From the NCBI RefSeq assembly GCF_002831565.1, contig NZ_CP025096.1, positions 2,705,027 through 2,769,026 on the forward strand: a stretch of DNA of 64,000 bases, given 5' to 3'. The DNA comes from Spirosoma pollinicola. GTDB taxonomy: Bacteria > Bacteroidota > Bacteroidia > Cytophagales > Spirosomataceae. Below, piece after piece: positions 53,215 to 62,698 of the stretch. Every line of letters begins with the position of its first letter. Within the stretch, counting starts at the first letter, position 1. Both the position numbers and the translations under genes were made by a program. The notes below the pieces were generated by a model, which made no database searches, was not told where the DNA came from, and saw only the letters and a program-made list of their open reading frames with translations.

Positions 53215-56200
53215 ATGCGCATCAGTTTGATATTACTGGCAGTAGGCCTGCTTGCCGCTTGCCGTTCCGAACAACAGCCACCGTCAGACCCTCTGTTCCG
53301 AAAGTTACCTGCCGACGAAACACACGTCAATTTTAGCAATACCGTTACCGACGATAAAGACTTTAATATCTTCAATTACCGTAATTTTTATAATGGCGGA
53401 GGTGTCGCTATTGGCGATGTTAATAATGACGGTTTATCAGACGTGTTGATGATCGCCAATATGGGCGACAACAAACTCTATCTGAACCGAACAAAACCCG
53501 GGCAGAGCGGCATTCAATTTGACGATGTTACGACCAAAGCGGGTGTGGCCGGTAAGCGAGCCTGGAGCACTGGAGCCACATTTGCCGATGTGAACGGTGA
53601 TGGGCGACTCGATTTGTATATCTGTAATGCCGGGAATCGCAATGGAGACGACCGCGCCAACGAACTCTTTATAAATAACGGCAACGACGCCAACGGCATC
53701 CCTACCTTTACCGAGCGAGCAGCTGAATATGGGCTGAATGATCGCGGGTATTCAACCCACGCGGCCTTTTTTGACTATGACCGCGACGGCGATCTGGACA
53801 TGTATTTGCTCAACAACAGCTTTATGCCCGTTGGCAGGCTGCAGTATGCCAACCTGCGTGCAGAGCGGGATTCATTGGGGGGACATAAGCTGTTTCGGAA
53901 CCTAATGAGCGAAAGAGCGAAAGAGCGAAAGAGTGGCTTGGCCATAGATAAATCATCGGCTCCTGTTTTCGCGGATGTTTCGGAGCAGGCCGGTATTTAC
54001 GGGAGCCTGATTGGCTTCGGACTGGGTATTACCATTGGCGATGTTAATGACGACAACTGGTTGGATATTTATATCTCCAATGACTTTTACGAGCGCGACT
54101 ATCTATACATCAATAACCACGATGGCACCTTCAAGGAGTCGATCAAAGAGTCGATGCCGCACACGAGCCTGTCGTCGATGGGAGCCGATGTGGCTGATGT
54201 GAATAACGACGGGAAACTCGATATTTTTATAACCGATATGCTCCCCGGCAACGATCGGCGGTTGAAACAAACGTCGAGCTATGAGGGTCATGACTTGGAA
54301 CAGATTAAAGTTGGCCGCGACTTTCACTACCAATACATGCAGAATATGCTGCACCTGAATCGGGGCATTCAGCCTGGGTCTGGTGGCTTACCCGTTTTTA
54401 GCGATGTGGCCCGTTTTGCGGGTGTTCATGCGACCGACTGGAGTTGGGGTGCCCTCATTTTCGATATGGACAACGACGGGCAAAAAGATATATTCGTTGC
54501 CAATGGCATTGCCAAAGACGTAACGGATCAGGACTTCGTGAACTTCCTGGCTGACGGCGAAAACATGGCGCAAATTGCCCGTTTGCGTAAGTTTAACTTC
54601 AAAGAGTTTTTGGATAAAGCCCCCTCGGAAGGCGTTCCGAATTACGCCTTTCACAACGATGGCGGTCTACAGTTTACCAACAAAGCGTTTGATTGGGGAC
54701 TGTCTGAACCTGATTTTTCGAACGGGGCTGCCTATGGCGATTTAGATAATGATGGCGATTTAGACTTGATCGTCAATAATATGAACGCCCCGGTAGCCAT
54801 TTACCAGAATCAATCAGTCGAAAAGAATAAAACAAATTTCCTGAAGATCAAGCTGGAAGGACTTGGCATGAATCGGAACGCCATTGGTGCCCGTGTGCTT
54901 GTTTACCAGCCTGCACAAACGCAACTGTTACAGCAGATGCCCAATCGCGGGTTTGAGTCGTCGGTAGACCTTAATCTGGTATTTGGGTTAGGCGCATCGC
55001 CCGCAATTGATTCATTAATAATCATCTGGCCGGACGATAAGATGCAAACTCTGCGCAAACCGAAGGCCAACCAATTGCTCACCCTGCGGCAACAGGAGGC
55101 CAACCAGCTCTGGAAACCAACGACTACCAAACAGGAACCCTTTTTTCAGGACAATACCGCAGCATCGGGCCTGAACTATGTGCATAAAGAAAGTCCCTTC
55201 GTCGATTACAACCGGGATGCGTTGCTTAAACAGCAAGTCTCGACGCAGGGCCCCGCTTTGGCAACTGGCGATGTAAATGGCGATGGGTTAGACGATGTGT
55301 TTCTGGGTGGTGCCAGTGGACAGGCTGGACACCTATATATGCAGCAATCGGCTGGTCGGTTCGTTGATAAAACGCCAGCACAAATGGGTCAGGATACAGC
55401 CTATGAGGCTGTAGATGCTGTTTTGTTCGATGCCGATGGCGATAAAGATCTTGACCTGTATGTCGTGTCGGGCAGTAACGAGTTCAGTGAGGAGTCCGAC
55501 GAGTTGCTGGACCGATTTTACCTGAACGATGGAAAAGGCGGCTTTACCCGTTCGGAAACAGCGTTGCCAAACCTGAAAGCAAGCGGCTCCTGCGTGGCTG
55601 CTGCCGACTTTGATCGGGATGGCGACATTGATTTGTTCGTTGGGTCGCGGTTGATTCCGGGGAAATACGGTCAAAATCCACCCAGTTATCTGCTCACTAA
55701 CGGTGGCGCCGGAAACTTCAAAAATTACACGAAGCGGTCATTGCCCGACGTGGATCAGTTGGGTATGGTCACATCGGCTACCTGGGCCGATCTGAATGGC
55801 GACAGCTATCCCGAACTGATTGTTGTTGGCGATTGGGAGCCCGTAAAAATATTCGAAAACAAGCACGGTAAACTAAGTCAGAACCCGGCACTAGCGATCA
55901 AGAATGCGAAAGGGGAGGTACTGAAGACCAATGGCTGGTGGAACTGCGTAAACGCAGGTGATGCCGACGGCGATGGTGATCTTGACTTAGTAATTGGGAA
56001 CTTGGGCACTAACTCCCGGATTAAGGCTACCCAAACTATTCCTGCCGAAATCTACGTTGGTGATTTTGACCATAATGGTACAGTCGAGCAGATTATCAAC
56101 TGCGCCGATGAAACAGGCGAATTGTACCCAATGGTGCTGAAGCAGGATTTGCAGAAAGCCATGCCTACGATCAAGAAAAAGTATGTGAAATTCCATGACT

Positions 56201-56655
56201 ATGCCGGTAAAAAGATTACCGATATGTTGGATGAAGATCAGTTAAAGCAGGCAGTTGTCAAGCAATCTTTCATGGGTACAACGGCTATTCTGATGAACGA
56301 TGGCAAAGGGAATCTGACGTTTCAGGCACTACCTGCCGAAGCCCAGTTTTCGCCCGTTTGTGGTGTCCTTTTCACAGACTATGATAAGGACGGGCGCACG
56401 GACCTCCTGTTGACCGGAAACTTTCTGGATGTGCTTCCCGAAATCGGGCGGTATGATGCTAACTATGGCATACTGTTACGCAATAAAGGAAAAGCCGCCG
56501 ATGGTTCGATTACTTATGAATCCATTAATCCGACTGTGTCGGGATTCTTCGTGCGGGGGCAAGTTCGGCGGATAGCAAAGCTGGCACAAGGGCAAGTCGT
56601 TCTGGCCAAAAACAACGACCGGGCGCAGATATTTAAAATGGATAATGGAAAATGA
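53215..56655 (+). CDS. CRTAC1-like FG-GAP / ASPIC-UnbV lipoprotein (copy 2)
   Basis: This 1146-aa protein starts MRISLILLAVGLLAAC (lipid Cys16); a GTG six bases upstream was not used. It has the same order as copy 1: propeller, ASPIC/UnbV domain at about 540-622 (LKIKLEGLGMNRNAIGARV, LQQMPNRGFESSVDL, SLIIIWPDDK), second propeller, and the C-terminal VRGQVRRIAKLAQGQVVLAKNNDRAQIF. Some DNA stretches are almost identical to copy 1. In the N-terminal propeller it has an insert of about 17 residues (SERAKERKSG...) encoded by an 8-bp tandem repeat. Its last codons (MDNGK) come from a palindrome that overlaps the stop. Role as for copy 1. Confidence 0.88.
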   Translation: MRISLILLAVGLLAACRSEQQPPSDPLFRKLPADETHVNFSNTVTDDKDFNIFNYRNFYNGGGVAIGDVNNDGLSDVLMIANMGDNKLYLNRTKPGQSGIQFDDVTTKAGVAGKRAWSTGATFADVNGDGRLDLYICNAGNRNGDDRANELFINNGNDANGIPTFTERAAEYGLNDRGYSTHAAFFDYDRDGDLDMYLLNNSFMPVGRLQYANLRAERDSLGGHKLFRNLMSERAKERKSGLAIDKSSAPVFADVSEQAGIYGSLIGFGLGITIGDVNDDNWLDIYISNDFYERDYLYINNHDGTFKESIKESMPHTSLSSMGADVADVNNDGKLDIFITDMLPGNDRRLKQTSSYEGHDLEQIKVGRDFHYQYMQNMLHLNRGIQPGSGGLPVFSDVARFAGVHATDWSWGALIFDMDNDGQKDIFVANGIAKDVTDQDFVNFLADGENMAQIARLRKFNFKEFLDKAPSEGVPNYAFHNDGGLQFTNKAFDWGLSEPDFSNGAAYGDLDNDGDLDLIVNNMNAPVAIYQNQSVEKNKTNFLKIKLEGLGMNRNAIGARVLVYQPAQTQLLQQMPNRGFESSVDLNLVFGLGASPAIDSLIIIWPDDKMQTLRKPKANQLLTLRQQEANQLWKPTTTKQEPFFQDNTAASGLNYVHKESPFVDYNRDALLKQQVSTQGPALATGDVNGDGLDDVFLGGASGQAGHLYMQQSAGRFVDKTPAQMGQDTAYEAVDAVLFDADGDKDLDLYVVSGSNEFSEESDELLDRFYLNDGKGGFTRSETALPNLKASGSCVAAADFDRDGDIDLFVGSRLIPGKYGQNPPSYLLTNGGAGNFKNYTKRSLPDVDQLGMVTSATWADLNGDSYPELIVVGDWEPVKIFENKHGKLSQNPALAIKNAKGEVLKTNGWWNCVNAGDADGDGDLDLVIGNLGTNSRIKATQTIPAEIYVGDFDHNGTVEQIINCADETGELYPMVLKQDLQKAMPTIKKKYVKFHDYAGKKITDMLDEDQLKQAVVKQSFMGTTAILMNDGKGNLTFQALPAEAQFSPVCGVLFTDYDKDGRTDLLLTGNFLDVLPEIGRYDANYGILLRNKGKAADGSITYESINPTVSGFFVRGQVRRIAKLAQGQVVLAKNNDRAQIFKMDNGK
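53907..53933. repeat. 8-bp tandem repeat (GAGCGAAA, 3.4 copies) inside a coding region
   Basis: GAGCGAAA is repeated perfectly three times plus GAG. It lies in frame in CRTAC1-like copy 2, in a loop where copy 1 has a shorter sequence. As 8 is not a multiple of 3, gain or loss of one unit would shift the frame. Confidence 0.85.
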
Positions 56656-56702
56656 ACAATGAGCCTCAGCTTATAAATCATTGTTCATTTTCCATTATCC
56701 AT
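56638..56702. repeat. perfect inverted repeat (25-bp arms), AATGAACAATGA family, overlapping a stop codon
   Basis: Arms 56638-56662 and 56678-56702 are perfect reverse complements with a 15-base spacer. The left arm includes the last five codons and stop of CRTAC1-like copy 2; the right arm runs into a short direct repeat (CCATTATCCATTATCCATT) that ends 9 bases before the next ATG. Its core AAATGAACAATGA is shared with 5840-5910. Confidence 0.85.
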
Positions 56703-56716
56703 TATCCATTTTTCTT

Positions 56717-59700
56717 ATGAAACGTATTGCTTTATTTCTGTTTGTTGGCGCTGTGGCGTTGACGAGTTGCAACCCTTTCAAATCTGAAAAAAAACTTTTC
56801 CAGACACTCGACTCCACCCAAACGGGCGTGGGTTTTGTGAACCAGTTGAAGCCGACCGAGAAATTGAATATTCTCGATTATCTGTATTTCTACAACGGTG
56901 GGGGCGTATCGGCGGGCGATATCAATAACGATGGCCTAACCGATCTGTACTTTGTTTCTAACCAGGGTAAGAACAAATTATACCTCAACAAAGGAAATTT
57001 TAAGTTCGAAGATATCACCGCCAAAGCGGGAGTCGAAGGATTTGCCGATTGGCAAACGGGCTCTACTATGGCCGATGTTAACGGCGATGGCTTGCTCGAT
57101 ATCTATGTTTGTGCCGTGGGCAATTTCCGTGGGCAGGAAGGGTCCAACGAGCTGTACATCAATAACGGCGACGAAACCTTTACCGAAAAGGCCGCTGATT
57201 ATGGTCTTGACTTCACCGGATTTTCGACCCAGGCCGCTTTTTTTGATTATGATCACGATGGCGACCTGGATTGCTATCTGCTTAATCACGCCATTCACAC
57301 ATCGCGCAGTTATGACCGCGTGTCGGCCCGAAATTTCCGGAACAACGAGTCAGGTGACTACCTGTACGAAAACCAGATCATAACTAAAGCCGGGAAAGCT
57401 CCGGCGGGCAAGATTACCCGTTTCCTGAATGTAAGCGAACGAGCCGGTATTTATGGTGCCGCTATGGGCTACGGCCTGGGCATCTCGGTTGCCGACATGA
57501 ATAATGATGGATGGGAAGACCTGTACATCTCCAACGATTTTCATGAAGATGACTATTACTACGTCAACAACCACGACGGCACCTTTACGGAAAGCGTTAG
57601 AAAAGCGTTTCAGCATACCAGCCGCTTTTCGATGGGCAACGACATTGCCGATGTGAACAACGATGGTTTTCCGGATGTGATGACGCTGGATATGTATCCC
57701 GAAGATGAAACGGTTGAGAAATCGTCGCTGGGAGAAGATCCTCTGGATATCTATGTGTATAAACTGGCCTATGGCTACATGAATCAATACAGCCGGAACT
57801 GCCTTCAATTGAGCCTTTCGGGTAAGAAATTTATGGATATTGGAGCAATGTCGGGGGTAGCCGCCACCGACTGGAGCTGGTCGCCGTTGCTGGCCGACTA
57901 TGATAATGATGGTATAAAAGACCTGTTCATCACGAACGGCATTGTCCGTCGGCCAAACAACCTTGAATACGTTAAGTTTGCAGCTGATGACTCCCTGCGC
58001 TATGCGATGGAAACCTCGAAATCGCTCGATGAACGGGCGACCAAGCTAATGCCCGAAGGCAAGGTACACAACTATTTGTACCGGGGAACCCCTTCCCTGC
58101 GGTTCGAAGATAAGTCGGTGGCTTGGGGTTTCGAGACACCAAATTATTCAAACGGTTCCGCATACGCTGACCTCGATAACGATGGTGATCTGGATTTGAT
58201 TACCAACAATATCAACGATCCGGCCAGCCTGTATCGGAATGAAGCGAATACGATCTTTCCGGACAACACCCACCTGACCGTTAAACTGAGCGGTAATTCG
58301 CCGAACAACTTCGGCACAGGGGCAAAGGTTATCTTAAAATATGGTAAAGACAGCCTGATGATGCAGCAGTTGATGCCTACACGCGGCTTCGAATCGTCGG
58401 TTGCGCCCGAGTTAGTATTTGGGCTTGGCAAACGGGCAACTGTTGATTCGCTGATTGTAATCTGGCCAAACCAAAAGATGGAAGTTCGCACGAAGGTGAA
58501 AACTAATCAGTCGCTGACGTTGAAACAGGCCGATGCGAAACTTGATGGAACCAGCTTTCGATACGCAGCCCCTGCCATTCATCCGCTCTTCGCCGATTTG
58601 ACTACTGCTGATTCAATTCCGTATAAGCACCAGGAAAATAATGAGTATTTCGATTACGTTCGGGAGTCGTTGATGCCGTTTAAGGTGTCGACCGAGGGGC
58701 CACATCTGGCGGTGGGTGATGTTAATGGTGATGGACTGGACGATATTTATGCCGGTGGTGCTAAGTGGCAGGCGGGCAGTTTATTAATCCAGCAACCCGA
58801 CGGCAAATTCAGCCCATCAGTTCAGCCTGACTTCAAAAGGGATTCGACTTATGAAGATGTAGACGCCGTTTTCTTTGATGCCGACGGCGACAAAGACCTG
58901 GATTTATATGTAGTATCGGGCGGCAACGAGTATTATAATAAAATGCCCGAGCAACTTGACCGCCTTTACCTGAATGATGGTAAAGGTTCGTTTGCTCGGT
59001 CAGCGAACGCGCTACCGGACATGTTCGACAACAAAAGCTGTGTCCGACCGGTCGACATTGATAAAGATGGGGATCTGGATTTATTCGTCGGCGGTCGTGT
59101 GGTAGGATTCGGCTATGGAAAATCGCCAAACTCCTATTTGCTCGTTAACGATGGCAAAGGGCATTTCTCAGACCAGACCGACAAACGGGCCGATGGGCTT
59201 CGAAAAGCCGGTATGATTACCGATGCTGTCTGGGTAGATTATGATGGCGACAAAGACCAGGATTTGATTCTGGCAGGCGACTGGATGCCGATTCGTATTT
59301 TCGCTAACGACAACGGCAAGTTTGCCGAAGTCAAACCCATTACTGAAGACGAAACCCCATTGAGCGGTTTCTACCAGCGGGTCATTGCTGCCGACTTCGA
59401 CCACGACGGTGATATTGACCTGATTGCGGGCAACATGGGGACGAATACCAAGTTTCGCAAAACTCCCGATTCACAGCTACGGATGTGGGTGAAGGACGTA
59501 GACAACAACCAGAGCACCGAGCAGATCATTGCTTATAATCGCGGCAAAGAGTGGTATCCACTGGCTTTTAAAGACGAGTTGGGTAAACAGATGCCGAGTA
59601 TCATCAACAAGCGCTTTACGGATTATGTCTCCTTTGCTGGTAAGCCCCTCGACGATGTATTTAAAAATGATGAACTGAAAGATGCCGAAGAGTTTACCGT

Positions 59701-60070
59701 CAATCAATTTGCATCGGTTTATCTGGAGAATAAAAATGGGAAATTTGTTGTACACGAACTGCCCATGATGGCGCAAGTCTCGAAACTATTTGCCTTACAC
59801 GCCATCGACATTGACCACGATGGCGACCTCGATATATTGGGCGGAGGTAATTTCTACGGCGTAAGTACGTATCAGGGGCGTTACGATGCCAGTTATGGTC
59901 TGGTATTGCGTAACGACGGCAAAGGCAACTTCACGGCATTGTCGCCCGTTGATGTCGGTTTTCTGCTCAACGGCGAAATTCGGGATATTCGCCCCGTTCA
60001 TACGGGTCAGGGTGTATTGATTGTTGTGGCGCGAAATGATGCCGGCATGCAGGTATTCAAATCATTATAG
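56717..60070 (+). CDS. CRTAC1-like FG-GAP / ASPIC-UnbV lipoprotein (copy 3)
   Basis: This 1117-aa lipoprotein starts at MKRIALFLFVGAVALTSC (Cys18); the frame opens earlier at 56681, but those codons lie in the palindrome. The layout is again propeller, ASPIC/UnbV domain at about 518-604 (LTVKLSGNSPNNFGTGAKV, LMPTRGFESSVAPELVFGLG, SLIVIWPNQKM), propeller. Ca-binding DxDxDG loops are frequent (GDINNDGLTDL, YDHDGDLDCY, DLDNDGDLDL). It is more divergent from copies 1 and 2 than they are from each other, and has the YLYFYNGGGVSAGD variant after the signal. It lies 61 bp past copy 2 and 99 bp before the haloperoxidase. Confidence 0.88.
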   Translation: MKRIALFLFVGAVALTSCNPFKSEKKLFQTLDSTQTGVGFVNQLKPTEKLNILDYLYFYNGGGVSAGDINNDGLTDLYFVSNQGKNKLYLNKGNFKFEDITAKAGVEGFADWQTGSTMADVNGDGLLDIYVCAVGNFRGQEGSNELYINNGDETFTEKAADYGLDFTGFSTQAAFFDYDHDGDLDCYLLNHAIHTSRSYDRVSARNFRNNESGDYLYENQIITKAGKAPAGKITRFLNVSERAGIYGAAMGYGLGISVADMNNDGWEDLYISNDFHEDDYYYVNNHDGTFTESVRKAFQHTSRFSMGNDIADVNNDGFPDVMTLDMYPEDETVEKSSLGEDPLDIYVYKLAYGYMNQYSRNCLQLSLSGKKFMDIGAMSGVAATDWSWSPLLADYDNDGIKDLFITNGIVRRPNNLEYVKFAADDSLRYAMETSKSLDERATKLMPEGKVHNYLYRGTPSLRFEDKSVAWGFETPNYSNGSAYADLDNDGDLDLITNNINDPASLYRNEANTIFPDNTHLTVKLSGNSPNNFGTGAKVILKYGKDSLMMQQLMPTRGFESSVAPELVFGLGKRATVDSLIVIWPNQKMEVRTKVKTNQSLTLKQADAKLDGTSFRYAAPAIHPLFADLTTADSIPYKHQENNEYFDYVRESLMPFKVSTEGPHLAVGDVNGDGLDDIYAGGAKWQAGSLLIQQPDGKFSPSVQPDFKRDSTYEDVDAVFFDADGDKDLDLYVVSGGNEYYNKMPEQLDRLYLNDGKGSFARSANALPDMFDNKSCVRPVDIDKDGDLDLFVGGRVVGFGYGKSPNSYLLVNDGKGHFSDQTDKRADGLRKAGMITDAVWVDYDGDKDQDLILAGDWMPIRIFANDNGKFAEVKPITEDETPLSGFYQRVIAADFDHDGDIDLIAGNMGTNTKFRKTPDSQLRMWVKDVDNNQSTEQIIAYNRGKEWYPLAFKDELGKQMPSIINKRFTDYVSFAGKPLDDVFKNDELKDAEEFTVNQFASVYLENKNGKFVVHELPMMAQVSKLFALHAIDIDHDGDLDILGGGNFYGVSTYQGRYDASYGLVLRNDGKGNFTALSPVDVGFLLNGEIRDIRPVHTGQGVLIVVARNDAGMQVFKSL

Positions 60071-60083
60071 CTAACATAAATCC

Positions 60084-60114
60084 TAATTTTGTCTGATATT
60101 TTCCGTTAATTTTG
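60084..60114 (+). promoter_or_regulatory. two TAATTTTG boxes upstream of the haloperoxidase gene
   Basis: TAATTTTG occurs at 60084-60091 and 60107-60114, both exact TAnnTTTG matches. The second is 55 bases before the ATG at 60170 and is the better -7 box; the TTTG of the first could act as a short-spaced -33 element. Confidence 0.5.
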
Positions 60115-60169
60115 TAAGTGAGAATCAATCATATTGCGGTCGATTACCACGTTAACTTGTCATTTTACT

Positions 60170-61525
60170 ATGAAATCTTCGCTTCGCTTAGGCTACCTGC
60201 TGGCTGTTTTGCTGGTCGGATTAACCGGTTGCAAGAAGCCCGCATCCCCTGCTGAATATAACGCAAAGGCTGCCAATCCCGAATATTATAATTCGGCGTT
60301 GAACAAGCTTACTGAGGTCGTCATTCACGATATTTTCTCACCACCCGTTGCCAGTCGGATTTATTCATACGCGAATCTGGCAGGTTATGAAGCCCTTGTG
60401 CCTTTCGATGCAAACTATGAATCGCTGGGTGGTAAACTGAAACGGTTTGAAAGCGGTCCAAAGCCCGAAGCGGGAAAGGACTATTGTTTTCCACTGGCGA
60501 GCACCCATGCGTTCATGACCGTTGCCCGTGCATTGACGTTCTCGGTTGATTTTTATGACACATTCGAGAAGCCATTTTATGAGCAATACAAGAAGGATGG
60601 CGTTCCTGATGAGGTCTATGACCGCTCGATGGCCTATGGCGAAGCAATAGCCAAGCACGTGCTGGACTATGCAGCCAAAGATAGCTATAAGCAAACGCGG
60701 GGATTCAAACACACTGTCACGAATGAAGAAGGTACATGGGTGCCTACACCGCCCGCTTATATGGATGCAGCAGAGCCTCAGTGGAACAAACTCCGTTGCT
60801 GGGCTATGGATACCTGTAACCAGTTTATGCCGCCACGGCCATTTCCATATAGTCTGGCCAAAGGTAGCCCTTACGAAAAAGAACTCGATGAGGTGTACCA
60901 GCTAGGTAAAGATCTGGATAAGCAGAAACAGGATATTGCGTACTTCTGGGACGATAATGCGTTTGTGATGAACGTGGCTGGTCACGTCATGTATGCCAGC
61001 AAGAAAATGACACCCGGCGGTCACTGGCTGGCCATTGCGGAGAGTGTTGCGCGCCAGAAAAAGATGACCATGATGCAATGTGTAGAAGCTTATGCGCTTA
61101 CCTCGTTTGCGCTGAGTGATGGCTTTATTTCGTGTTGGGATGAGAAGTATCGAACCAAAACGATTCGCCCCGAAACGGTTATCAACAAGTCACTCGATCC
61201 AAAGTGGACGCCCTTTCTGCAAACGCCCCCTTTCCCCGAATATCCAAGTGGACACAGTGTCATTTCTACCGCAGCCGCTACCGTAATGACTCATCTGATG
61301 GGCGACAATATTGCCTTTACCGATTCGACCGAGTTCCCGTACGGGCATGGCGTTCGGTCGTTCACATCCATTCGGGGCGCTGCCGATGAAGCCTCGATTA
61401 GCCGGTTATACGGCGGTATCCACTATCGCTCTGCGCTGGAGAATGGACAGGTTGAGGGCGAAAAAGTAGGGAAGTGGGTTATTGAGAAAATCCGTACCCG
61501 CAAATCAGGGGTTGCCCAACGATAG
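60170..61525 (+). CDS. vanadium-dependent haloperoxidase-like lipoprotein (PAP2 superfamily)
   Basis: This 451-aa protein starts MKSSLRLGYLLAVLLVGLTGC (Cys21). The three vanadate-site motifs are complete: K326-x6-R333-P (KYRTKTIRP), P359-S-G-H362-S, and S411-R412-x5-H418 (SRLYGGIHY). Vanadium haloperoxidases oxidise halides with peroxide; relatives are acid phosphatases with the same fold, so the reaction is not proven. In many Bacteroidota, genes of this kind lie next to VCBS/FG-GAP and SusCD genes, as here. The lipoprotein signal puts it in the envelope. It is the last gene of the plus-strand block and is convergent with the membrane gene at 61583. Confidence 0.9.
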   Translation: MKSSLRLGYLLAVLLVGLTGCKKPASPAEYNAKAANPEYYNSALNKLTEVVIHDIFSPPVASRIYSYANLAGYEALVPFDANYESLGGKLKRFESGPKPEAGKDYCFPLASTHAFMTVARALTFSVDFYDTFEKPFYEQYKKDGVPDEVYDRSMAYGEAIAKHVLDYAAKDSYKQTRGFKHTVTNEEGTWVPTPPAYMDAAEPQWNKLRCWAMDTCNQFMPPRPFPYSLAKGSPYEKELDEVYQLGKDLDKQKQDIAYFWDDNAFVMNVAGHVMYASKKMTPGGHWLAIAESVARQKKMTMMQCVEAYALTSFALSDGFISCWDEKYRTKTIRPETVINKSLDPKWTPFLQTPPFPEYPSGHSVISTAAATVMTHLMGDNIAFTDSTEFPYGHGVRSFTSIRGAADEASISRLYGGIHYRSALENGQVEGEKVGKWVIEKIRTRKSGVAQR

Positions 61526-61543
61526 ATATAACTTTGTTATATG

Positions 61544-61584
61544 AACGAAATTCGCTGTTGATCCGGTCAAAAGCGAATTTCGTT
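61544..61584. terminator. bidirectional hairpin between convergent genes
   Basis: A perfect 13-bp stem (61544-61556 with 61572-61584, 15-base loop) lies 18 bases past the haloperoxidase stop; its right arm overlaps the stop codon of the minus-strand membrane gene at 61583. No long T-run is present on either side. Confidence 0.65.
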
Positions 61585-62209
61585 ATTTAGATGGGTTCCC
61601 ATCCGCTGAACTATGCAATTGGTGCTGTATTGCCTGTAGATTATGAATAATGATTTCAATGCGTTCCTGCTCTTTCCTGAGGGTTCGTTTTCCCAGAATG
61701 AAATAGGCGTATAGCATCCAGGCAAGATACATCCCTAAAGAGATAAGTCGACCTGCGAGTGGCATAAGCCCTAAAATTTCGATAAAATACAGCCCGAAGG
61801 CACCGTTTAATAACAGGTAATAAAGTGGCAAATTAATGCGTATCAACTGTTTCCGATAGGCATAATAATGTTGCCACTGATCCAGATGCTGAGTGGTCGA
61901 CATTGAAATGTCTATCCGGCGTAGACGCACAAACAAGCCTACGTTGATGAGTCCCTGAGTAGCAGAAATAGCAGAAATCAGCACGATTGCTACATACGTA
62001 AGCGTCGATTGAAAGTGAATAGGACTAAAGAATCCCATCCAGATTATTCCTACGGGCGTAAGAAGCAGTGCAATGGCCGATAGAAGCTGCGTTCGTTCCA
62101 GTTTGCGCTGATGATCGACATTATCTTTATTCAATTCGGCCGGGTTAATCGTTTGGGCTGGTATTATCTGCTGCTGCCAGACCTGCTTTAGGTGGTCAAA
62201 GTTGTCCAT
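61583..62209 (-). CDS. membrane protein, possible anti-sigma partner of the ECF factor
   Basis: This 208-aa protein starts MDNFDHLKQVWQQQIIPAQ; a longer frame from 62356 runs inside the sigma gene and is rejected. About 50 cytoplasmic residues are followed by four hydrophobic helices (about 53-72, 78-100, 135-155, 160-180) and a C-terminal tail EQERIEIIIHNLQAIQHQL. The start overlaps the sigma gene end by 14 bp, the arrangement seen for sigma/anti-sigma pairs. No anti-sigma motif is evident, so partner is inference. Confidence 0.75.
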   Translation of the reverse strand: MDNFDHLKQVWQQQIIPAQTINPAELNKDNVDHQRKLERTQLLSAIALLLTPVGIIWMGFFSPIHFQSTLTYVAIVLISAISATQGLINVGLFVRLRRIDISMSTTQHLDQWQHYYAYRKQLIRINLPLYYLLLNGAFGLYFIEILGLMPLAGRLISLGMYLAWMLYAYFILGKRTLRKEQERIEIIIHNLQAIQHQLHSSADGNPSK

Positions 62210-62687
62210 GACGCTGGAAAATGCTTGTAAGTTGTTGTTTGATGCGGTGAATTTTAACACGCAAATTGCCCTCCGAAATGCCAACCACCTGGGCAATCTC
62301 ACCGTAGGACGTGTCGTCCAGCACAAGCGTAATAATAAGTCGATCCAGTTCGGCAAGTTGGTGGATGCAGGTGTAGAGAAGGCTTATTTGCTGCTCTGTG
62401 TCGTTTGGTTCGTCTTGCGCCTGTTCGTTGTGTTGCATTTCCAGCGTATCAGTTGGGTGCTTACGAACTGTGCGTAGGTGATTAAGGCAAGTGTTTACCG
62501 CGATTCTGTAGAGCCACGTACTTAGGAGCGACTCCCCTTTGAACTTAGCCAAATTCTGCCACACCTTTACAAACGTTTCCTGGGTTAAGTCCTGCGCCTG
62601 TGCGTAATCCCCCGTATAACCTAAGCACAGTTTCAGTACTTTTTTATAATAGGACTGATAAAGTGAGTCGAAGTCTGGTTGTGGCAT
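62196..62687 (-). CDS. ECF-type RNA polymerase sigma factor
   Basis: This 163-aa protein begins MPQPDFDSLYQSYYKKVLKLC; a longer frame from 62744 overlaps the hydrolase gene and is less likely. Region 2 is DLTQETFVKVWQNLAKFKGESLL with the core-binding and -10 parts (STWLYRIAVNTCLNHLR). Region 4 is LAELDRLIITLVLDDTSYGEIAQVVGISEGNLRVKIHRIKQQL (quoted in parts), a helix-turn-helix. It would direct polymerase to a stress or envelope regulon. Operon order on the minus strand is hydrolase, sigma factor, membrane protein. Confidence 0.93.
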   Translation of the reverse strand: MPQPDFDSLYQSYYKKVLKLCLGYTGDYAQAQDLTQETFVKVWQNLAKFKGESLLSTWLYRIAVNTCLNHLRTVRKHPTDTLEMQHNEQAQDEPNDTEQQISLLYTCIHQLAELDRLIITLVLDDTSYGEIAQVVGISEGNLRVKIHRIKQQLTSIFQRHGQL

Positions 62688-62698
62688 AGAATCACAGG

